NCBI RefSeq assembly: GCF_026162425.1
Contig: NZ_JAOBQJ010000001.1
Location: 186,001-250,000 of the forward strand
Reading direction: 5' to 3'
DNA length: 64,000 nucleotides
DNA from: Flexivirga meconopsidis
GTDB lineage: Bacteria; Actinomycetota; Actinomycetes; Actinomycetales; Dermatophilaceae
In this document: piece by piece, positions 19,496-27,950 of the stretch
Numbering within the stretch: position 1 is the stretch's first letter
Layout of the letters: every line of letters begins with the position of its first letter
The notes under the pieces: generated by a model
The model's input: the letters and a program-made list of their open reading frames with translations, nothing else
Databases searched by the model: none
Told to the model about the DNA's origin: nothing
Made by a program: the position numbers and the translations under genes

Positions 19496-20107
19496 TCACT
19501 CGGCTGCGGCGCGCGCCCGACGGGCGGCGTCGGCCACCCGCTCGGTGATCCCGAACGCGTCGAACAACCGCGTGACGTCCGTGCGGAAGGCGGCCGTCGG
19601 GCGGTGCTCGCCGCGTTCGAGCTCGTGCAGCAGCATGCCGGTCAGGGCGTGGGCGACGGTGCTGCCGGCGTCCGGCGGAGTCGTCCATGGGGAGAACAGC
19701 TCCGCCATACCGGTGAAGTAGGTGTCGCTGACCGCGCGAAGTCGAGGGTTATGGGCCGCGGCGGCGACCAACTGCGGGATCGCATCGGACGGGAAGTCGA
19801 CGCCATACGGTGCCCTGGCCGCGAACGCCATAGCGGCATCGATCAGCTCACTTCTCCCGGACAGGACGTCATCGGCCATCGCCCGCAGTTGCGCGCTGGT
19901 GCGGCGCACACTCTCCTCGAATGCCGCGACGACCAGGTCCTCGGCGGTGCGGAAGTGGTAGGTCGTCGAGGCAAGTGAGGTGCCCGCGGCTGCCGCCACC
20001 TTCCGCTGGGTGACCGACCCCGCACCCTCGCGCACGATGAGCTCCAGTGCTGCATCGATGAGCGCGGCCCGGGTGCGTGCGCTGCGGGCGCGACGGCCGT
20101 CGGTCAT
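19496..20107 (-). CDS. TetR-family transcriptional regulator
   Basis: The 203-residue protein has an N-terminal TetR helix-turn-helix: RAALIDAALELIVREGAGSVTQRKVAAAAGTSLASTTYHFRTAEDLV (about 12-58), followed by an all-helical ligand-binding domain. It lies 19 bp downstream of the MMPL exporter gene on the same strand. The likely target is the 22-bp dyad over the exporter promoter (22398-22419), giving autoregulation through the shared transcript. Confidence 0.88.
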   Translation of the reverse strand: MTDGRRARSARTRAALIDAALELIVREGAGSVTQRKVAAAAGTSLASTTYHFRTAEDLVVAAFEESVRRTSAQLRAMADDVLSGRSELIDAAMAFAARAPYGVDFPSDAIPQLVAAAAHNPRLRAVSDTYFTGMAELFSPWTTPPDAGSTVAHALTGMLLHELERGEHRPTAAFRTDVTRLFDAFGITERVADAARRARAAAE

Positions 20108-20126
20108 GCGGGGTCGGTCCTTGTTG

Positions 20127-22331
20127 CTAGGTCAGTGGTTCTGCTTCGGCTGGGTGGAGGCGGTCCTCGAACTCCTTGCTGAGTTTCTCACCCTCGATGT
20201 CCGGGTCCGGAACGTGCCGGGCGAACCACTGCGGGTGATACCAGACCTTCGAGCCGACGATCGCCATCAGCGCCGGCACCAGCGTGAGCCGTACGACGAA
20301 GGCATCGATGAAAACGCCTGCGGCAAAACCGAATCCGATCGCCTTGATGGTCGGGTCGTCGGTGACCATGAACGCGACGAAGATCGAGAACATGATGAGC
20401 GCCGCCGCGGTGACCACTCGGGCTGACGAAGTGGTCCCGCGTTCGACGGCGCCTCGGCCGTCACCGGTCTTGGTGTAGTCCTCCTTGATGCGCGAGACGA
20501 CGAACACCTCGTAGTCGCTGGAGAGGCCGAAGATGATCGCGAGCATGATCAGCGGCAGGAAGCTGATGATCTCACCCTTGGTGACGCCCAACAGGCTTGC
20601 GCCCCAACCCCATTGGAAGATCGCGACCTCGAGGCCGAACGCCGCGCCGACCGACAACATGAAGCCGACGATCGACTTGATCGGGATGAGGATGGTCCGG
20701 AACGCGAACGTCAGCAGCACGAACGCCAGTGCTGCCACCACGGCCAGGAAGATCGGCAGCGCATCGGTGAGTTTGGCCGAGACGTCGATGTTGGAGGCGG
20801 TCTGCCCGCCCACCTGGATCTTGGTGCCCGTCGTGCCCTCGATCTGGCTGCGGTTGTCGCGCAGGTGGGTGACCAGGTCAGCGGTCTTGGGGTCATTGGG
20901 CCCGGTCTTGGGGATCACCGAGATGATCGCGAGCTTGCCCTGGCTCACCGTCGGCGCCGCGGTCACCACGTTGTCCTGCTTCTGCAGGGCGCCGACGAGC
21001 TGCTGCACGTCGGCGGGGCTGTCGACGTTCTGTGCGGTGACCAGCAGCGGCCCGTTGAACCCGACGCCGAAGCCCTCGGTGGTCAGGTCGTACGCCTTCC
21101 GGGCGGTGTTGTCCTTGGACTGCGACGCCCCGCTCGGCAGGCCGAGCTGCATATCGAGAGCAGGCGAGGCCAGGACGAGCAGACCCAGCACACCCACGAT
21201 GAGCACGGGGACCCGGAAGCGGACGACGAACCGCGCCCAGACCCCGCCCGCGCTCTTCTCCGGGGCCTCGACCGCCTGCCGCGCGATCGCCTCGTGGTGC
21301 CCCGGCATGCCGGGCGACGGAATGAACCGGATGACCTTGCGACCGGCGAACCCCAACGAGGCGGGCAGCAACGTGAGCGCGATCAACAGGGCGATGAACA
21401 CTGCTCCGGCGGCGGCCAGGCCCATCACCGTGAGGAACGGAATGCCGACGACCGCCATACCGCAGAGCGCGACGATGACCGTCAGGCCAGCGAACACCAC
21501 CGAACTGCCGGCTGTCCCGACGGCGAGGTAGACCGAGTCCTCGACGTCGAGTCCGGCGATGAGGTTGTTGCGATGCCTGGCGAGGATGAAGACCCCGTAG
21601 TCGATGCCGCAGGACAGGCCGAGCATGAGCGCAACCGTGGTCGACGTCGACGCGATGTCGACGACTGCGGCCAGCGCGGTGACCGACATGACCGTCACGA
21701 TCACGCCGAGGATCGCGTTGATGATCGGCAGACCGGCCGCGACGAATGCCGCGAAGGTCACCAGCAGCACGATGAACGCGACGACGATGCCGATGATCTC
21801 GGGGATTTCACTGATGGTGAATTCCGAGCCTGGGTAGACCGATCCGGCGTACTCGACCTGGACCCCCGAGTTGCGAGCCGTGTCGGAGACGGCGTTCACC
21901 CGGTCGAGCGTCGAGGTGCTGACGTCCTGCGCGGCGTCCTTGTACTGGATGGTGCCGAGCCCGACCTGCCCGGACCGGGAGACCTGTTTGGTCGTGTAGG
22001 GATCGGTGGTCGCGACCACCCCCGGAATCTTGGCCAGCTGCGCCATCGTCTCCTTGACCGCCTGCACGTTGGTCGGGGACGTCAGCTTCTGGCTGCCGTG
22101 CGTGGCGAACACCACCCGGGTCTGTGCGCCGCCCGCCGCCGGCAGGTCCTTGGCCAGCAGGTCCTGCATCTGCTGGGACTCGGTGCCCGGGATGGTGAAG
22201 TTGTCGTTGGTCTTGCCGTTGCTCAGCTGCGCGGTGGCGATCACTGCAGCAGCAACCAGGATCCAGAGGGCGACCACGGTCTTGCGATGGCGGAAACACC
22301 AACGGGCAATATTTGCAAGGTATTTCGACAC
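20127..22331 (-). CDS. MMPL-family RND transporter
   Basis: The 734-residue protein has the MMPL/RND layout: a first transmembrane helix (WCFRHRKTVVALWILVAAAV), a large extracytoplasmic domain, helices 2-6, a second extracytoplasmic domain and helices 8-12. The GLSCGIDYGVFILARHR and GLSSDYEVFVVSRIKE segments carry the proton-relay aspartates in the fourth and tenth helices. Such proteins export lipids, siderophores or drugs. I chose GTG 22331 with GGGAGG upstream. A longer ORF to 22571 would cross the operator. tetR follows in the same operon. Confidence 0.92.
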   Translation of the reverse strand: MSKYLANIARWCFRHRKTVVALWILVAAAVIATAQLSNGKTNDNFTIPGTESQQMQDLLAKDLPAAGGAQTRVVFATHGSQKLTSPTNVQAVKETMAQLAKIPGVVATTDPYTTKQVSRSGQVGLGTIQYKDAAQDVSTSTLDRVNAVSDTARNSGVQVEYAGSVYPGSEFTISEIPEIIGIVVAFIVLLVTFAAFVAAGLPIINAILGVIVTVMSVTALAAVVDIASTSTTVALMLGLSCGIDYGVFILARHRNNLIAGLDVEDSVYLAVGTAGSSVVFAGLTVIVALCGMAVVGIPFLTVMGLAAAGAVFIALLIALTLLPASLGFAGRKVIRFIPSPGMPGHHEAIARQAVEAPEKSAGGVWARFVVRFRVPVLIVGVLGLLVLASPALDMQLGLPSGASQSKDNTARKAYDLTTEGFGVGFNGPLLVTAQNVDSPADVQQLVGALQKQDNVVTAAPTVSQGKLAIISVIPKTGPNDPKTADLVTHLRDNRSQIEGTTGTKIQVGGQTASNIDVSAKLTDALPIFLAVVAALAFVLLTFAFRTILIPIKSIVGFMLSVGAAFGLEVAIFQWGWGASLLGVTKGEIISFLPLIMLAIIFGLSSDYEVFVVSRIKEDYTKTGDGRGAVERGTTSSARVVTAAALIMFSIFVAFMVTDDPTIKAIGFGFAAGVFIDAFVVRLTLVPALMAIVGSKVWYHPQWFARHVPDPDIEGEKLSKEFEDRLHPAEAEPLT

Positions 22332-22397
22332 TGTTCCTCCCGAACACGACAACCACACCGACAGCACACCGACGTCAGCGGTGGGTGCTCTCAAATC

Positions 22398-22419
22398 TTT
22401 CAGTACGATAGTACGGAAA
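22398..22419. promoter_or_regulatory. TetR-type operator over the MMPL promoter
   Basis: TTTCAGTAC-GATA-GTACGGAAA is a dyad with 8 of 9 arm positions matching. On the minus strand it contains TACTAT (22413-22408), a TANNNT -10 box, so a bound dimer would cover the promoter of the MMPL-tetR operon. Confidence 0.7.
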
Positions 22420-22585
22420 GGATCCAGGATGAAGTGGCTGATGTGGTCGCGCGATTGAAGCAGGACGTGTCGGTGCTCGGTGTCGGCCAGGTCGGCCTGG
22501 GCGAAGACGCCGCGTAGTCTTCCCGGCACGCCCACGCCATCGACCGAGCACACCACATCGACCGACTCCACTACGAGGTGAACGC

Positions 22586-22981
22586 ATGCGGATCTACCTG
22601 ACCCGGGTCTTCGTCGAGGACCAGGCCGCGGCCGAGAAGTTCTACACCGAGGTGCTCGGCTTCCGGGTCAAGCACGACATCCCGCTCGGTGACGCGCGGT
22701 GGCTGACCGTGGTCTCGCCCGACGCACCGGACGGCACCGAGCTCCTGCTCGAGCCGAACGGCCACCCGGCGGTCGGTCCCTACACGAAGGCGCTGGTCGC
22801 CGACGGAATACCGGCGGCGTCGTTTGCGGTCGATGACGTGCGGGCGGAGTGCGATCGCTTGCAGGACAAGGGAGTTCGCTTCACCCAGCCCCCGACCGAC
22901 ATGGGTGAGGTGACGACCGCGGTCTTCGACGACACCTGCGGCAACCTGATCCAGATCGTGCAGCTGCCGGCGGGTAGCTAA
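22586..22981 (+). CDS. VOC (glyoxalase/bleomycin-resistance) family protein
   Basis: The 131-residue protein has the paired beta-alpha-beta-beta-beta units of the vicinal-oxygen-chelate fold. It opens RIYLTRVFVEDQAAAEKFYTEVLGF and ends with the metal-site-like VFDDTCGNLIQIVQLP. Family members are metal-dependent lyases, dioxygenases or drug-binding proteins. The substrate here is unknown. It starts at ATG 22586 with GAGGTG upstream and is convergent with the ECF sigma gene (4-bp overlap). Confidence 0.85.
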   Translation: MRIYLTRVFVEDQAAAEKFYTEVLGFRVKHDIPLGDARWLTVVSPDAPDGTELLLEPNGHPAVGPYTKALVADGIPAASFAVDDVRAECDRLQDKGVRFTQPPTDMGEVTTAVFDDTCGNLIQIVQLPAGS

Positions 22982-24249
22982 CCGAGCGCGCCCGCCCTGC
23001 GGCGCAGGATCGCGCGCTCGCCGTCGTTGCGGGTGCGGGCCACCGCCTCGGTGAACGCCGCCCGTGCCTCGTCGCGGCGACCGGCCCGCTCCAGCAGGTC
23101 GCCGCGGACGCTCGGCACCAGCGGTGAGTCGCCGAGCGCGTCCTCCCCCAGCGCGTCGAGTATGACGAGACCCGCGTCCGGGCCGAACGCCCGGCCGTGC
23201 GCGACCGCCCGGTTGACCTCGACGACGGGCCCCGGCGCGGCGGATGCGAGCACGTCATACAGCGCCGCGATGCGCCGCCAGTTGGTGTCCTCGGCTCGTG
23301 CGGCGCGGGCGTGCTGCGCGGCGATCGACGCCTGCAGGAAGTAGCGCCCGACGGGCGCGCCCCGCTCGGCGATGGCCTCGGCCCGGGACAGCGCCGCGAG
23401 GCCGCGCCGGATGAGCAACTGATCCCAGAGCGTCCGGTCCTGCGCCTCCAGCAGCACCGGGGTGCCGTCGGAGTCGAGGCGCGCCGGGATCCGGGAACCT
23501 TGGATCTCCAGCAGCGCCTGCAGCCCGAGCACCTCGACGTCATCGGGTGCGAGCGCGGCAAGCATCCGCGCCAGGCGCATCGCCTCGTGCGCGAGGTCGG
23601 GCCGCATCCAGTCGGCGCCGGAGGTGGCGGCATACCCCTCGTTGAAGATCAGGTAGACGACGGCCATTACGTCGTCGAGCCGTGCGGTCCGCGCTGCGCC
23701 GGTCGGCAGCTCGAACTCCGCGCGACGCGACGCCAGCGTCTTCTTCGCGCGCGAAATGCGTTGTGCCATGGTCGATTCCGGCACCAGGAAGCCGCGCGCG
23801 ATCTCCGCGGTCGTGAGCCCGCCGACCAGCCGCAGGGTCAGTGCGGCGCGCGACTCCGGGGTGAGCGACGGGTGACAGGACAGGAAGATCAGCCGCAGGA
23901 CGTCGTCCTCGATGTGGTCGACCTGCGCGTCGAGATCGGGCATCTCGGTCTCGCTCTCCCGGCCGGCGTGCGCCAACTCGGTGACCTTGCGGCGCAGCAC
24001 GGCAGCGCGCCGGAAGTGATCGACGGCACGTCGCTTCGCGGTGGTCATCAGCCATGCGCTGGGGTTGTCCGGTATGCCGGTGGCCGGCCACTGCTCGAGT
24101 GCCGCGACCAGCGCGTCCTGCGCGAGGTCTTCGGCGAGCGCCAGGTCCCGCGTCATCCGGGTGAGGGCGCCGACGAGGCGGGCCGATTCGGCCCGCCACG
24201 CGGCGACGATTGCCCCGTTCGGATCCTGCCCAGTGGTCGGTGCCGGCAC
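22978..24249 (-). CDS. ECF RNA polymerase sigma factor, ECF42-type with C-terminal extension
   Basis: The 423-residue protein has sigma region 2 (RMTRDLALAEDLAQDALVAALEQWP, about 30-55), region 4 (LVGGLTTAEIARGFLVPESTMAQRISRAKKTL, about 138-170) and a long TPR-like C-terminal domain (DUF6596, about 185-423). ECF42 factors lack an anti-sigma factor, use this extension for control, and direct transcription of DGPF-domain genes. The DGPF gene here lies immediately upstream. GTG 24249 is 6 nt after TAGCCT (24261-24256), so it probably has its own leaderless promoter. Confidence 0.9.
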   Translation of the reverse strand: MPAPTTGQDPNGAIVAAWRAESARLVGALTRMTRDLALAEDLAQDALVAALEQWPATGIPDNPSAWLMTTAKRRAVDHFRRAAVLRRKVTELAHAGRESETEMPDLDAQVDHIEDDVLRLIFLSCHPSLTPESRAALTLRLVGGLTTAEIARGFLVPESTMAQRISRAKKTLASRRAEFELPTGAARTARLDDVMAVVYLIFNEGYAATSGADWMRPDLAHEAMRLARMLAALAPDDVEVLGLQALLEIQGSRIPARLDSDGTPVLLEAQDRTLWDQLLIRRGLAALSRAEAIAERGAPVGRYFLQASIAAQHARAARAEDTNWRRIAALYDVLASAAPGPVVEVNRAVAHGRAFGPDAGLVILDALGEDALGDSPLVPSVRGDLLERAGRRDEARAAFTEAVARTRNDGERAILRRRAGALG

Positions 24250-24255
24250 GGGGCC

Positions 24256-24261
24256 AGGCTA
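24256..24261 (-). promoter_or_regulatory. Leaderless -10 box of the ECF42 sigma gene
   Basis: TAGCCT on the minus strand is followed by GGCCCC and the GTG at 24249, within the 24-bp gap between the DGPF and sigma genes. Confidence 0.5.
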
Positions 24262-24273
24262 GTGACACCGTCC

Positions 24274-24657
24274 TCAGTCGGTGGGCGTGTCAGGGCCCTC
24301 CGGACCCTCGGAGATCTGCCGCAGTGTTGCCACGATGGTCGCCTCCGGCCAGTGCTTGGCGTGCAGCTCGGCGAACGCCTGCTGCCCGGCGATCGCCTCC
24401 TCGACGGTGTCGTACTGCAGGATCGCCCAGCCTCCGACGACCTCCTTTGCCTCGGCGTACGGCCCGTCGACCCGGCTGACCTGCCCGTTGCGGGCGACGA
24501 AATTGACGGCGTCCTCGGTGCCGTAGAGCCCGCCGCCGTCGACGAAGACGCCCTTGGCGGCCTGCTCGCCGATGAAGGCGTCCATCGCCGCGAACATCTC
24601 CTTGGGCGGGGTGCCGATGCCTTCTTCCATCCGCACGAATCCCATGAACCGTGGCAT
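24274..24657 (-). CDS. DGPF-domain (YCII-related) protein
   Basis: The 127-residue protein has the YCII-related fold with VDGPYAEAKEVVGGWAILQYDT as the DGPF motif variant, the typical partner of ECF42 sigma factors. The biochemical role of DGPF proteins is unresolved. ATG 24657 is chosen because AGGAG lies 8 nt upstream; the GTG three codons earlier touches that sequence. Its promoter should be recognised by the adjacent sigma factor if this follows known ECF42 loci. Confidence 0.9.
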   Translation of the reverse strand: MPRFMGFVRMEEGIGTPPKEMFAAMDAFIGEQAAKGVFVDGGGLYGTEDAVNFVARNGQVSRVDGPYAEAKEVVGGWAILQYDTVEEAIAGQQAFAELHAKHWPEATIVATLRQISEGPEGPDTPTD

Positions 24658-24767
24658 TTCGATCACTCCTGTTGGTTGGTTGTCGGTTGCTTACCACCCA
24701 CACGTCGAGTGAGTTGCCCGTCCTTCGACATCGATCGCCAAAGAATTTTTCGCGCGGTCCGCTGTCG

Positions 24768-25415
24768 TCAGCGCGTGAGCACTGACACCCGTTGCTCGCG
24801 CGTCATCGGCGTGGGCAGCTTGTCGGCGTCCGGGCGTGCCCGGAGCGACTCAAGCTGCAGCGCGGCGTAGCGCCTCCACGCGTCGGGCGCGTGCTCGGCC
24901 GTACGACGCACCACCTCGGCGTTGCCCAGGAAGATCAACATCAGGTCGGACGGGTCGGCGTCCGGCCGCAGCTGTCCTGACTTCCGGGCCCGATCTAGCA
25001 AGTCGTCCAGTTGCGTCTCGACCTGCAGCCGCAGCTCCTCCAGCGCGGGACTGTCGGGGAAACGTAGCGCCACCAGGTCGCCGAGCCCGGCGCCGGCGGC
25101 CTGCAGCGCGCAGAGGCCGTTGACCAACCGGACGACTCCGGTCCACGGGTCGTCCTGCCCGACCGCGTCCTCCAGCACGGGGCGGTATGACGCGAACATC
25201 TCCTCGAAGACGGCGGCGATGAGGTCTTCCCGCGTCGGGAACCGGCGGTAGAGCGTCGCGATGCCGACGCCGGCCGCCTTGGCGATGTCCTCCAGCGGGA
25301 TCTCCAGACCGCCCAGTCGGAACTGCTCGCACGCGGCCTCGACCACCTTGCTGCGGTTGCGCGCGGCATCCGCACGTAGCGGCGCGCAGGCCTCGGGATC
25401 GCGAGTGTTCGGCAT
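24768..25415 (-). CDS. TetR-family transcriptional regulator
   Basis: The 215-residue protein has the TetR DNA-binding domain near its start (RSKVVEAACEQFRLGGLEIPLEDIAKAAGVGIATLYRRFPTREDLI, about 20-65) and a helical C-terminal domain. ATG 25415 lies 7 nt after TAGACT (25428-25423), indicating a leaderless transcript. A longer ORF to 25496 runs through the intergenic dyad. It is divergent from the PAP2-family gene, its probable target. Confidence 0.88.
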   Translation of the reverse strand: MPNTRDPEACAPLRADAARNRSKVVEAACEQFRLGGLEIPLEDIAKAAGVGIATLYRRFPTREDLIAAVFEEMFASYRPVLEDAVGQDDPWTGVVRLVNGLCALQAAGAGLGDLVALRFPDSPALEELRLQVETQLDDLLDRARKSGQLRPDADPSDLMLIFLGNAEVVRRTAEHAPDAWRRYAALQLESLRARPDADKLPTPMTREQRVSVLTR

Positions 25416-25422
25416 ATCACAC

Positions 25423-25428
25423 AGTCTA
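25423..25428 (-). promoter_or_regulatory. Leaderless -10 box of the TetR gene
   Basis: TAGACT on the minus strand is followed by GTGTGAT and the ATG at 25415. Confidence 0.6.
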
Positions 25429-25439
25429 ACGAGACAAGT

Positions 25440-25494
25440 GGAGTGTTTCTTCCGGATCACGCGGTAGCCTGGGGGTATCTGGAAGAAAACCTCC
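25440..25494. promoter_or_regulatory. Imperfect inverted repeat between tetR and PAP2 gene
   Basis: GGAGTGTTTCTTCCGGAT (25440-25457) is inverted as ATCTGGAAGAAAACCTCC (25477-25494), matching at 15 of 18 positions, with a 19-bp centre. Its position between the divergent genes fits a pair of regulator sites, presumably for the TetR protein. Confidence 0.55.
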
Positions 25495-25517
25495 ATTTAA
25501 GACGTTGGCGATAGACG

Positions 25518-26483
25518 ATGAGCATCGGACACACCCTCAGCCCCTGCGGTTCGCGACTGCGTGCCCGCGCTAGCAGCGCGCCCCGCCGGCAGTCGCGGGC
25601 GGCCCTGCACGCGGCCCCCGTCATACGGGAATTGCTGCTGGTGACCGCGCTGTATGTCGCGTATACCGGGAGCCGGCTGCTCGCGAGCGACAAGTTCGAC
25701 GCCGCGGCGGGCCGCGCCGCTGACCTGCTCAGCTTCGAGTCGGTGCTCGACCTCGACTGGGAGCGGTCGCTGAACGGGCTGTTCACCGAGCACGACTGGC
25801 TCGGGCTCTTCGGCAGCTATTGGTATGCGACCGCCCACTACGTGGTCACCCTCGGCGTGCTGGTGTGGCTCTTCACCCGACACCGCGAGGTCTACCGTCG
25901 CGCCCGGAACGCGCTGGCGCTCGCGACCTTCATCGCGCTCGGCTTCTACCTGGCAATGCCGACCGCTCCGCCGCGGATGGCCGGCCTCACCGACGTACTG
26001 AGCCTGCACTCCGACGCGGGTTGGTGGGGCGGAGACGCTTCGGCACCCCGCGCCTTCGCGAACACCACCAATGAACTCGCCGCGTTCCCGTCGATGCACG
26101 CCGGTTGGGCGCTGTGGGTCGCGCTCGCGGTTGCCGCGGTGACCAGCTCGTGGTGGCTGCGCGCACTCGGTGTCGGGTATGCCGCGATGACCGCCGTCGT
26201 CGTGGTCGGCACCGCGAACCACTGGGTGATCGATGTGGTGGTCGGGTGGGCCATCGTGGCTCTTGCCTGGTGGGTGGTCGATCGGGTGACGTCGGAGCGT
26301 CAGCGCGCCGCCGGTTCAGCTGCCGCTCGCCTGAATGTCCTTCACCAGTCGAGGGATGCGGCGCTCACCGACTTTGCTGAGCCAGCTGGTGGCCGGATAG
26401 GCAAGCCGAACCACGAAGTAGTTGACGTATTCGACGACCGCGAGCAACCAGACCATCAGCGCCAGCACACGCTGCTCCGCTGA
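25518..26483 (+). CDS. PAP2-superfamily membrane phosphatase (Aur1-like)
   Basis: The 321-residue protein has about six transmembrane helices and the Aur1-like motifs AAFPSMHAGWALW (PSxH) and GTANHWVIDVVVGWAI, which carry the catalytic histidines. Such enzymes dephosphorylate lipid phosphates or transfer phospho-head groups. The recognisable domain ends near residue 265. The remaining residues from about 26316 overlap the convergent neighbour by 168 bp and look like antisense coding rather than a real domain, so a frameshift or lost stop is possible. No strong ribosome-binding sequence precedes ATG 25518. Confidence 0.8.
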   Translation: MSIGHTLSPCGSRLRARASSAPRRQSRAALHAAPVIRELLLVTALYVAYTGSRLLASDKFDAAAGRAADLLSFESVLDLDWERSLNGLFTEHDWLGLFGSYWYATAHYVVTLGVLVWLFTRHREVYRRARNALALATFIALGFYLAMPTAPPRMAGLTDVLSLHSDAGWWGGDASAPRAFANTTNELAAFPSMHAGWALWVALAVAAVTSSWWLRALGVGYAAMTAVVVVGTANHWVIDVVVGWAIVALAWWVVDRVTSERQRAAGSAAARLNVLHQSRDAALTDFAEPAGGRIGKPNHEVVDVFDDREQPDHQRQHTLLR

Positions 26484-26801
26484 GACCTGGGTGACGAGCA
26501 CGCCGACGAGTCCGGCCGCAATGACCAGCGGGTCGAGCAGCCGAAAGCTGCGGTAGGCGGCGGCCACCGCACGCGGCATCACACCCCGCGCCAGCCATCG
26601 GCGGGCCAGCAGCCAGTAGACGCCGCCCTGCAGCAGGACCAGCACCAACGGGATGAGCGCGGACCAGAGCGCGGCGCTTGACGGGACCACCCCGGTGAGG
26701 GCGACGCCGACGAACACCGCCGTCGCGCACAACTCGCCCAGGCCAAGACTCAGATAGGTGCGGCGCAGTGCTGCCGCCCGATCCGTTCCCCCAGATGCCA
26801 T
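26316..26801 (-). CDS. Small integral membrane protein, function unknown
   Basis: The 161-residue protein has four predicted transmembrane helices (about 17-37, 43-66, 82-106, 111-130) and a basic C-terminus (ERRIPRLVKDIQ). I do not recognise a named family. I chose ATG 26801, with ATG 26810 equally possible. It is convergent with and overlaps the PAP2 gene by 168 bp, and is divergent from ohrR. Confidence 0.65.
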   Translation of the reverse strand: MASGGTDRAAALRRTYLSLGLGELCATAVFVGVALTGVVPSSAALWSALIPLVLVLLQGGVYWLLARRWLARGVMPRAVAAAYRSFRLLDPLVIAAGLVGVLVTQVSAEQRVLALMVWLLAVVEYVNYFVVRLAYPATSWLSKVGERRIPRLVKDIQASGS

Positions 26802-26829
26802 GCGACGCATGGCTACGACACGCTTTTAA

Positions 26830-26866
26830 GTTGAGCACAACACAATCGTGCACAACCTGATACGTT
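26830..26866. promoter_or_regulatory. ohrR promoter and probable OhrR operator
   Basis: GTTGAGCACAAC (26830-26841), then a similar TCGTGCACAAC, lie just before TACGTT (26861-26866). The latter is a -10 box 7 nt ahead of the ohrR GTG (26874). Repeated GTTG/CAAC half-sites suggest autoregulation by OhrR. Confidence 0.5.
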
Positions 26867-26873
26867 GTATGGC

Positions 26874-27341
26874 GTGACCGACACTCCGGACAACCTGCGG
26901 CTGAACCAGCAGCTCTGTTTTTCGCTCTACAGCGCCTCGCGGGCGCTGACCGGGCTTTATCGCGAGCTGCTGGCACCGCTTGGCGTGACCTATCCGCAAT
27001 ACCTTGTGTTGCTCGCCTTGTGGGAGAAGTCCCCGCTGACCGTCAGCGAGCTCGGCGCGCAACTGCAGCTCGATTCCGGCACGCTGTCGCCGCTGTTGAA
27101 GCGGCTGGAACTGCTCGGGCTGCTCAGTCGCAACCGCGCCGACCATGACGAGCGGGTGGTGCTTGTCGCCCTCACCGAGCGGGGGACGGCGCTGCGCGCG
27201 GAGGCGGTGACCGTGCCCGACGCCATTACGGAGGCGATCGGGCTGGAGCGCGCGCAACTGATCGGACTGCGTGACCAGGTGGAGGACGTCGCCGATCGAG
27301 TGCGCACCGCCATACCGACCGAAAATGCCAAGACCCGCTGA
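26874..27341 (+). CDS. ohrR: OhrR-type MarR regulator, organic-peroxide sensing
   Basis: The 155-residue protein begins VTDTPDNLRLNQQLCFSLYSASRALTGLY, with the peroxide-sensing cysteine at residue 15, and has YPQYLVLLALWE and the MarR winged helix (SELGAQLQLDSGTLSPLLKRLE). OhrR represses peroxidase genes until its cysteine is oxidised by organic hydroperoxides. GTG 26874 is leaderless. The osmC-type gene 26 bp downstream is the natural target. Confidence 0.88.
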   Translation: MTDTPDNLRLNQQLCFSLYSASRALTGLYRELLAPLGVTYPQYLVLLALWEKSPLTVSELGAQLQLDSGTLSPLLKRLELLGLLSRNRADHDERVVLVALTERGTALRAEAVTVPDAITEAIGLERAQLIGLRDQVEDVADRVRTAIPTENAKTR

Positions 27342-27367
27342 ACCCACTGAAAATCAAGGAGATTCGC

Positions 27368-27808
27368 ATGCCCACACGCACCGCACGCACCGACTGGACC
27401 GGCGGCCTGGAGGACGGATCAGGCAAGGTCGAGCTGAGCAGCTCCAAGCTGGCGACATTTGAGGTGTCCTTCCCCAAGCGCGCCGCCGAGGATGCGGGTG
27501 GCACGACCAGCCCCGAGGAGCTGATCGCGGCGGCGCACAGCGCCTGCTACGCGATGCAGCTGTCGGCGCTGATCGCCGAGGCCGGCGGCACCCCGCAGGC
27601 GCTCGATGTGCAGGCCGACGTCTCGCTCGGCCCGGACCCGGCCGCCGGCTTTCGGCTCACCGGCATCACCTTGAAGGTGCGCGCGGAGGTCGACGGACTG
27701 GATGCCGACGGCTTTGCCAAGGCGGCCGCCGACGCGAAGGCCGGCTGCCCGGTCAGCAAGGCGCTGACCGGGGTCGAGATCACCCTCGACGCCGCGCTCG
27801 AGCGCTGA
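27368..27808 (+). CDS. osmC: OsmC-family peroxiredoxin
   Basis: The 146-residue thiol peroxidase has the two catalytic cysteines at 60 (AAHSACYAM) and 127 (AGCPVSKAL). CPVSKAL and the C-terminal EITLDAALE favour OsmC over Ohr, although it is paired with an OhrR regulator. It reduces organic hydroperoxides in the cytoplasm. AAGGAG lies 7 nt before ATG 27368, and it is co-directional with ohrR. Confidence 0.92.
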   Translation: MPTRTARTDWTGGLEDGSGKVELSSSKLATFEVSFPKRAAEDAGGTTSPEELIAAAHSACYAMQLSALIAEAGGTPQALDVQADVSLGPDPAAGFRLTGITLKVRAEVDGLDADGFAKAAADAKAGCPVSKALTGVEITLDAALER

Positions 27809-27827
27809 GCGCTCCCGACACCCCGCG

Positions 27828-27900
27828 AAACTCACCGATAAGGCGGACGACGCGCCGTGATAGCGGCCAATCGCGGCGCGCCACGTACCTTTTCGGTGAG
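27828..27900. repeat. Nested palindromic element after osmC
   Basis: CTCACCGA (27831-27838) is inverted as TCGGTGAG at 27893-27900 (and again at 27920-27927), and inside it CGCGCCG (27851-27857) pairs with CGGCGCG (27874-27880). The design (A-rich edge, outer arm, GC-rich inner hairpin) is like the element at 19384-19459, although the sequence differs. The rest of the 242-bp gap holds only a 15-bp tandem repeat. Confidence 0.55.
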
Positions 27901-27950
27901 TATCGCCGGGTTTTCCTCTTCGGTGAGTCTCGGCAGGTCCGGCGGATCCC

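Noticed and set aside
19286-20107. Integrated element at tRNA-Ala
   Set aside because: There is no integrase gene and no duplicated tRNA end; the palindrome and terminator explain the structure.
20613-22517. Plus-strand open frame opposite the MMPL gene
   Set aside because: It has a low-complexity Arg/Asp/His composition and is antisense to a well-supported membrane transporter.
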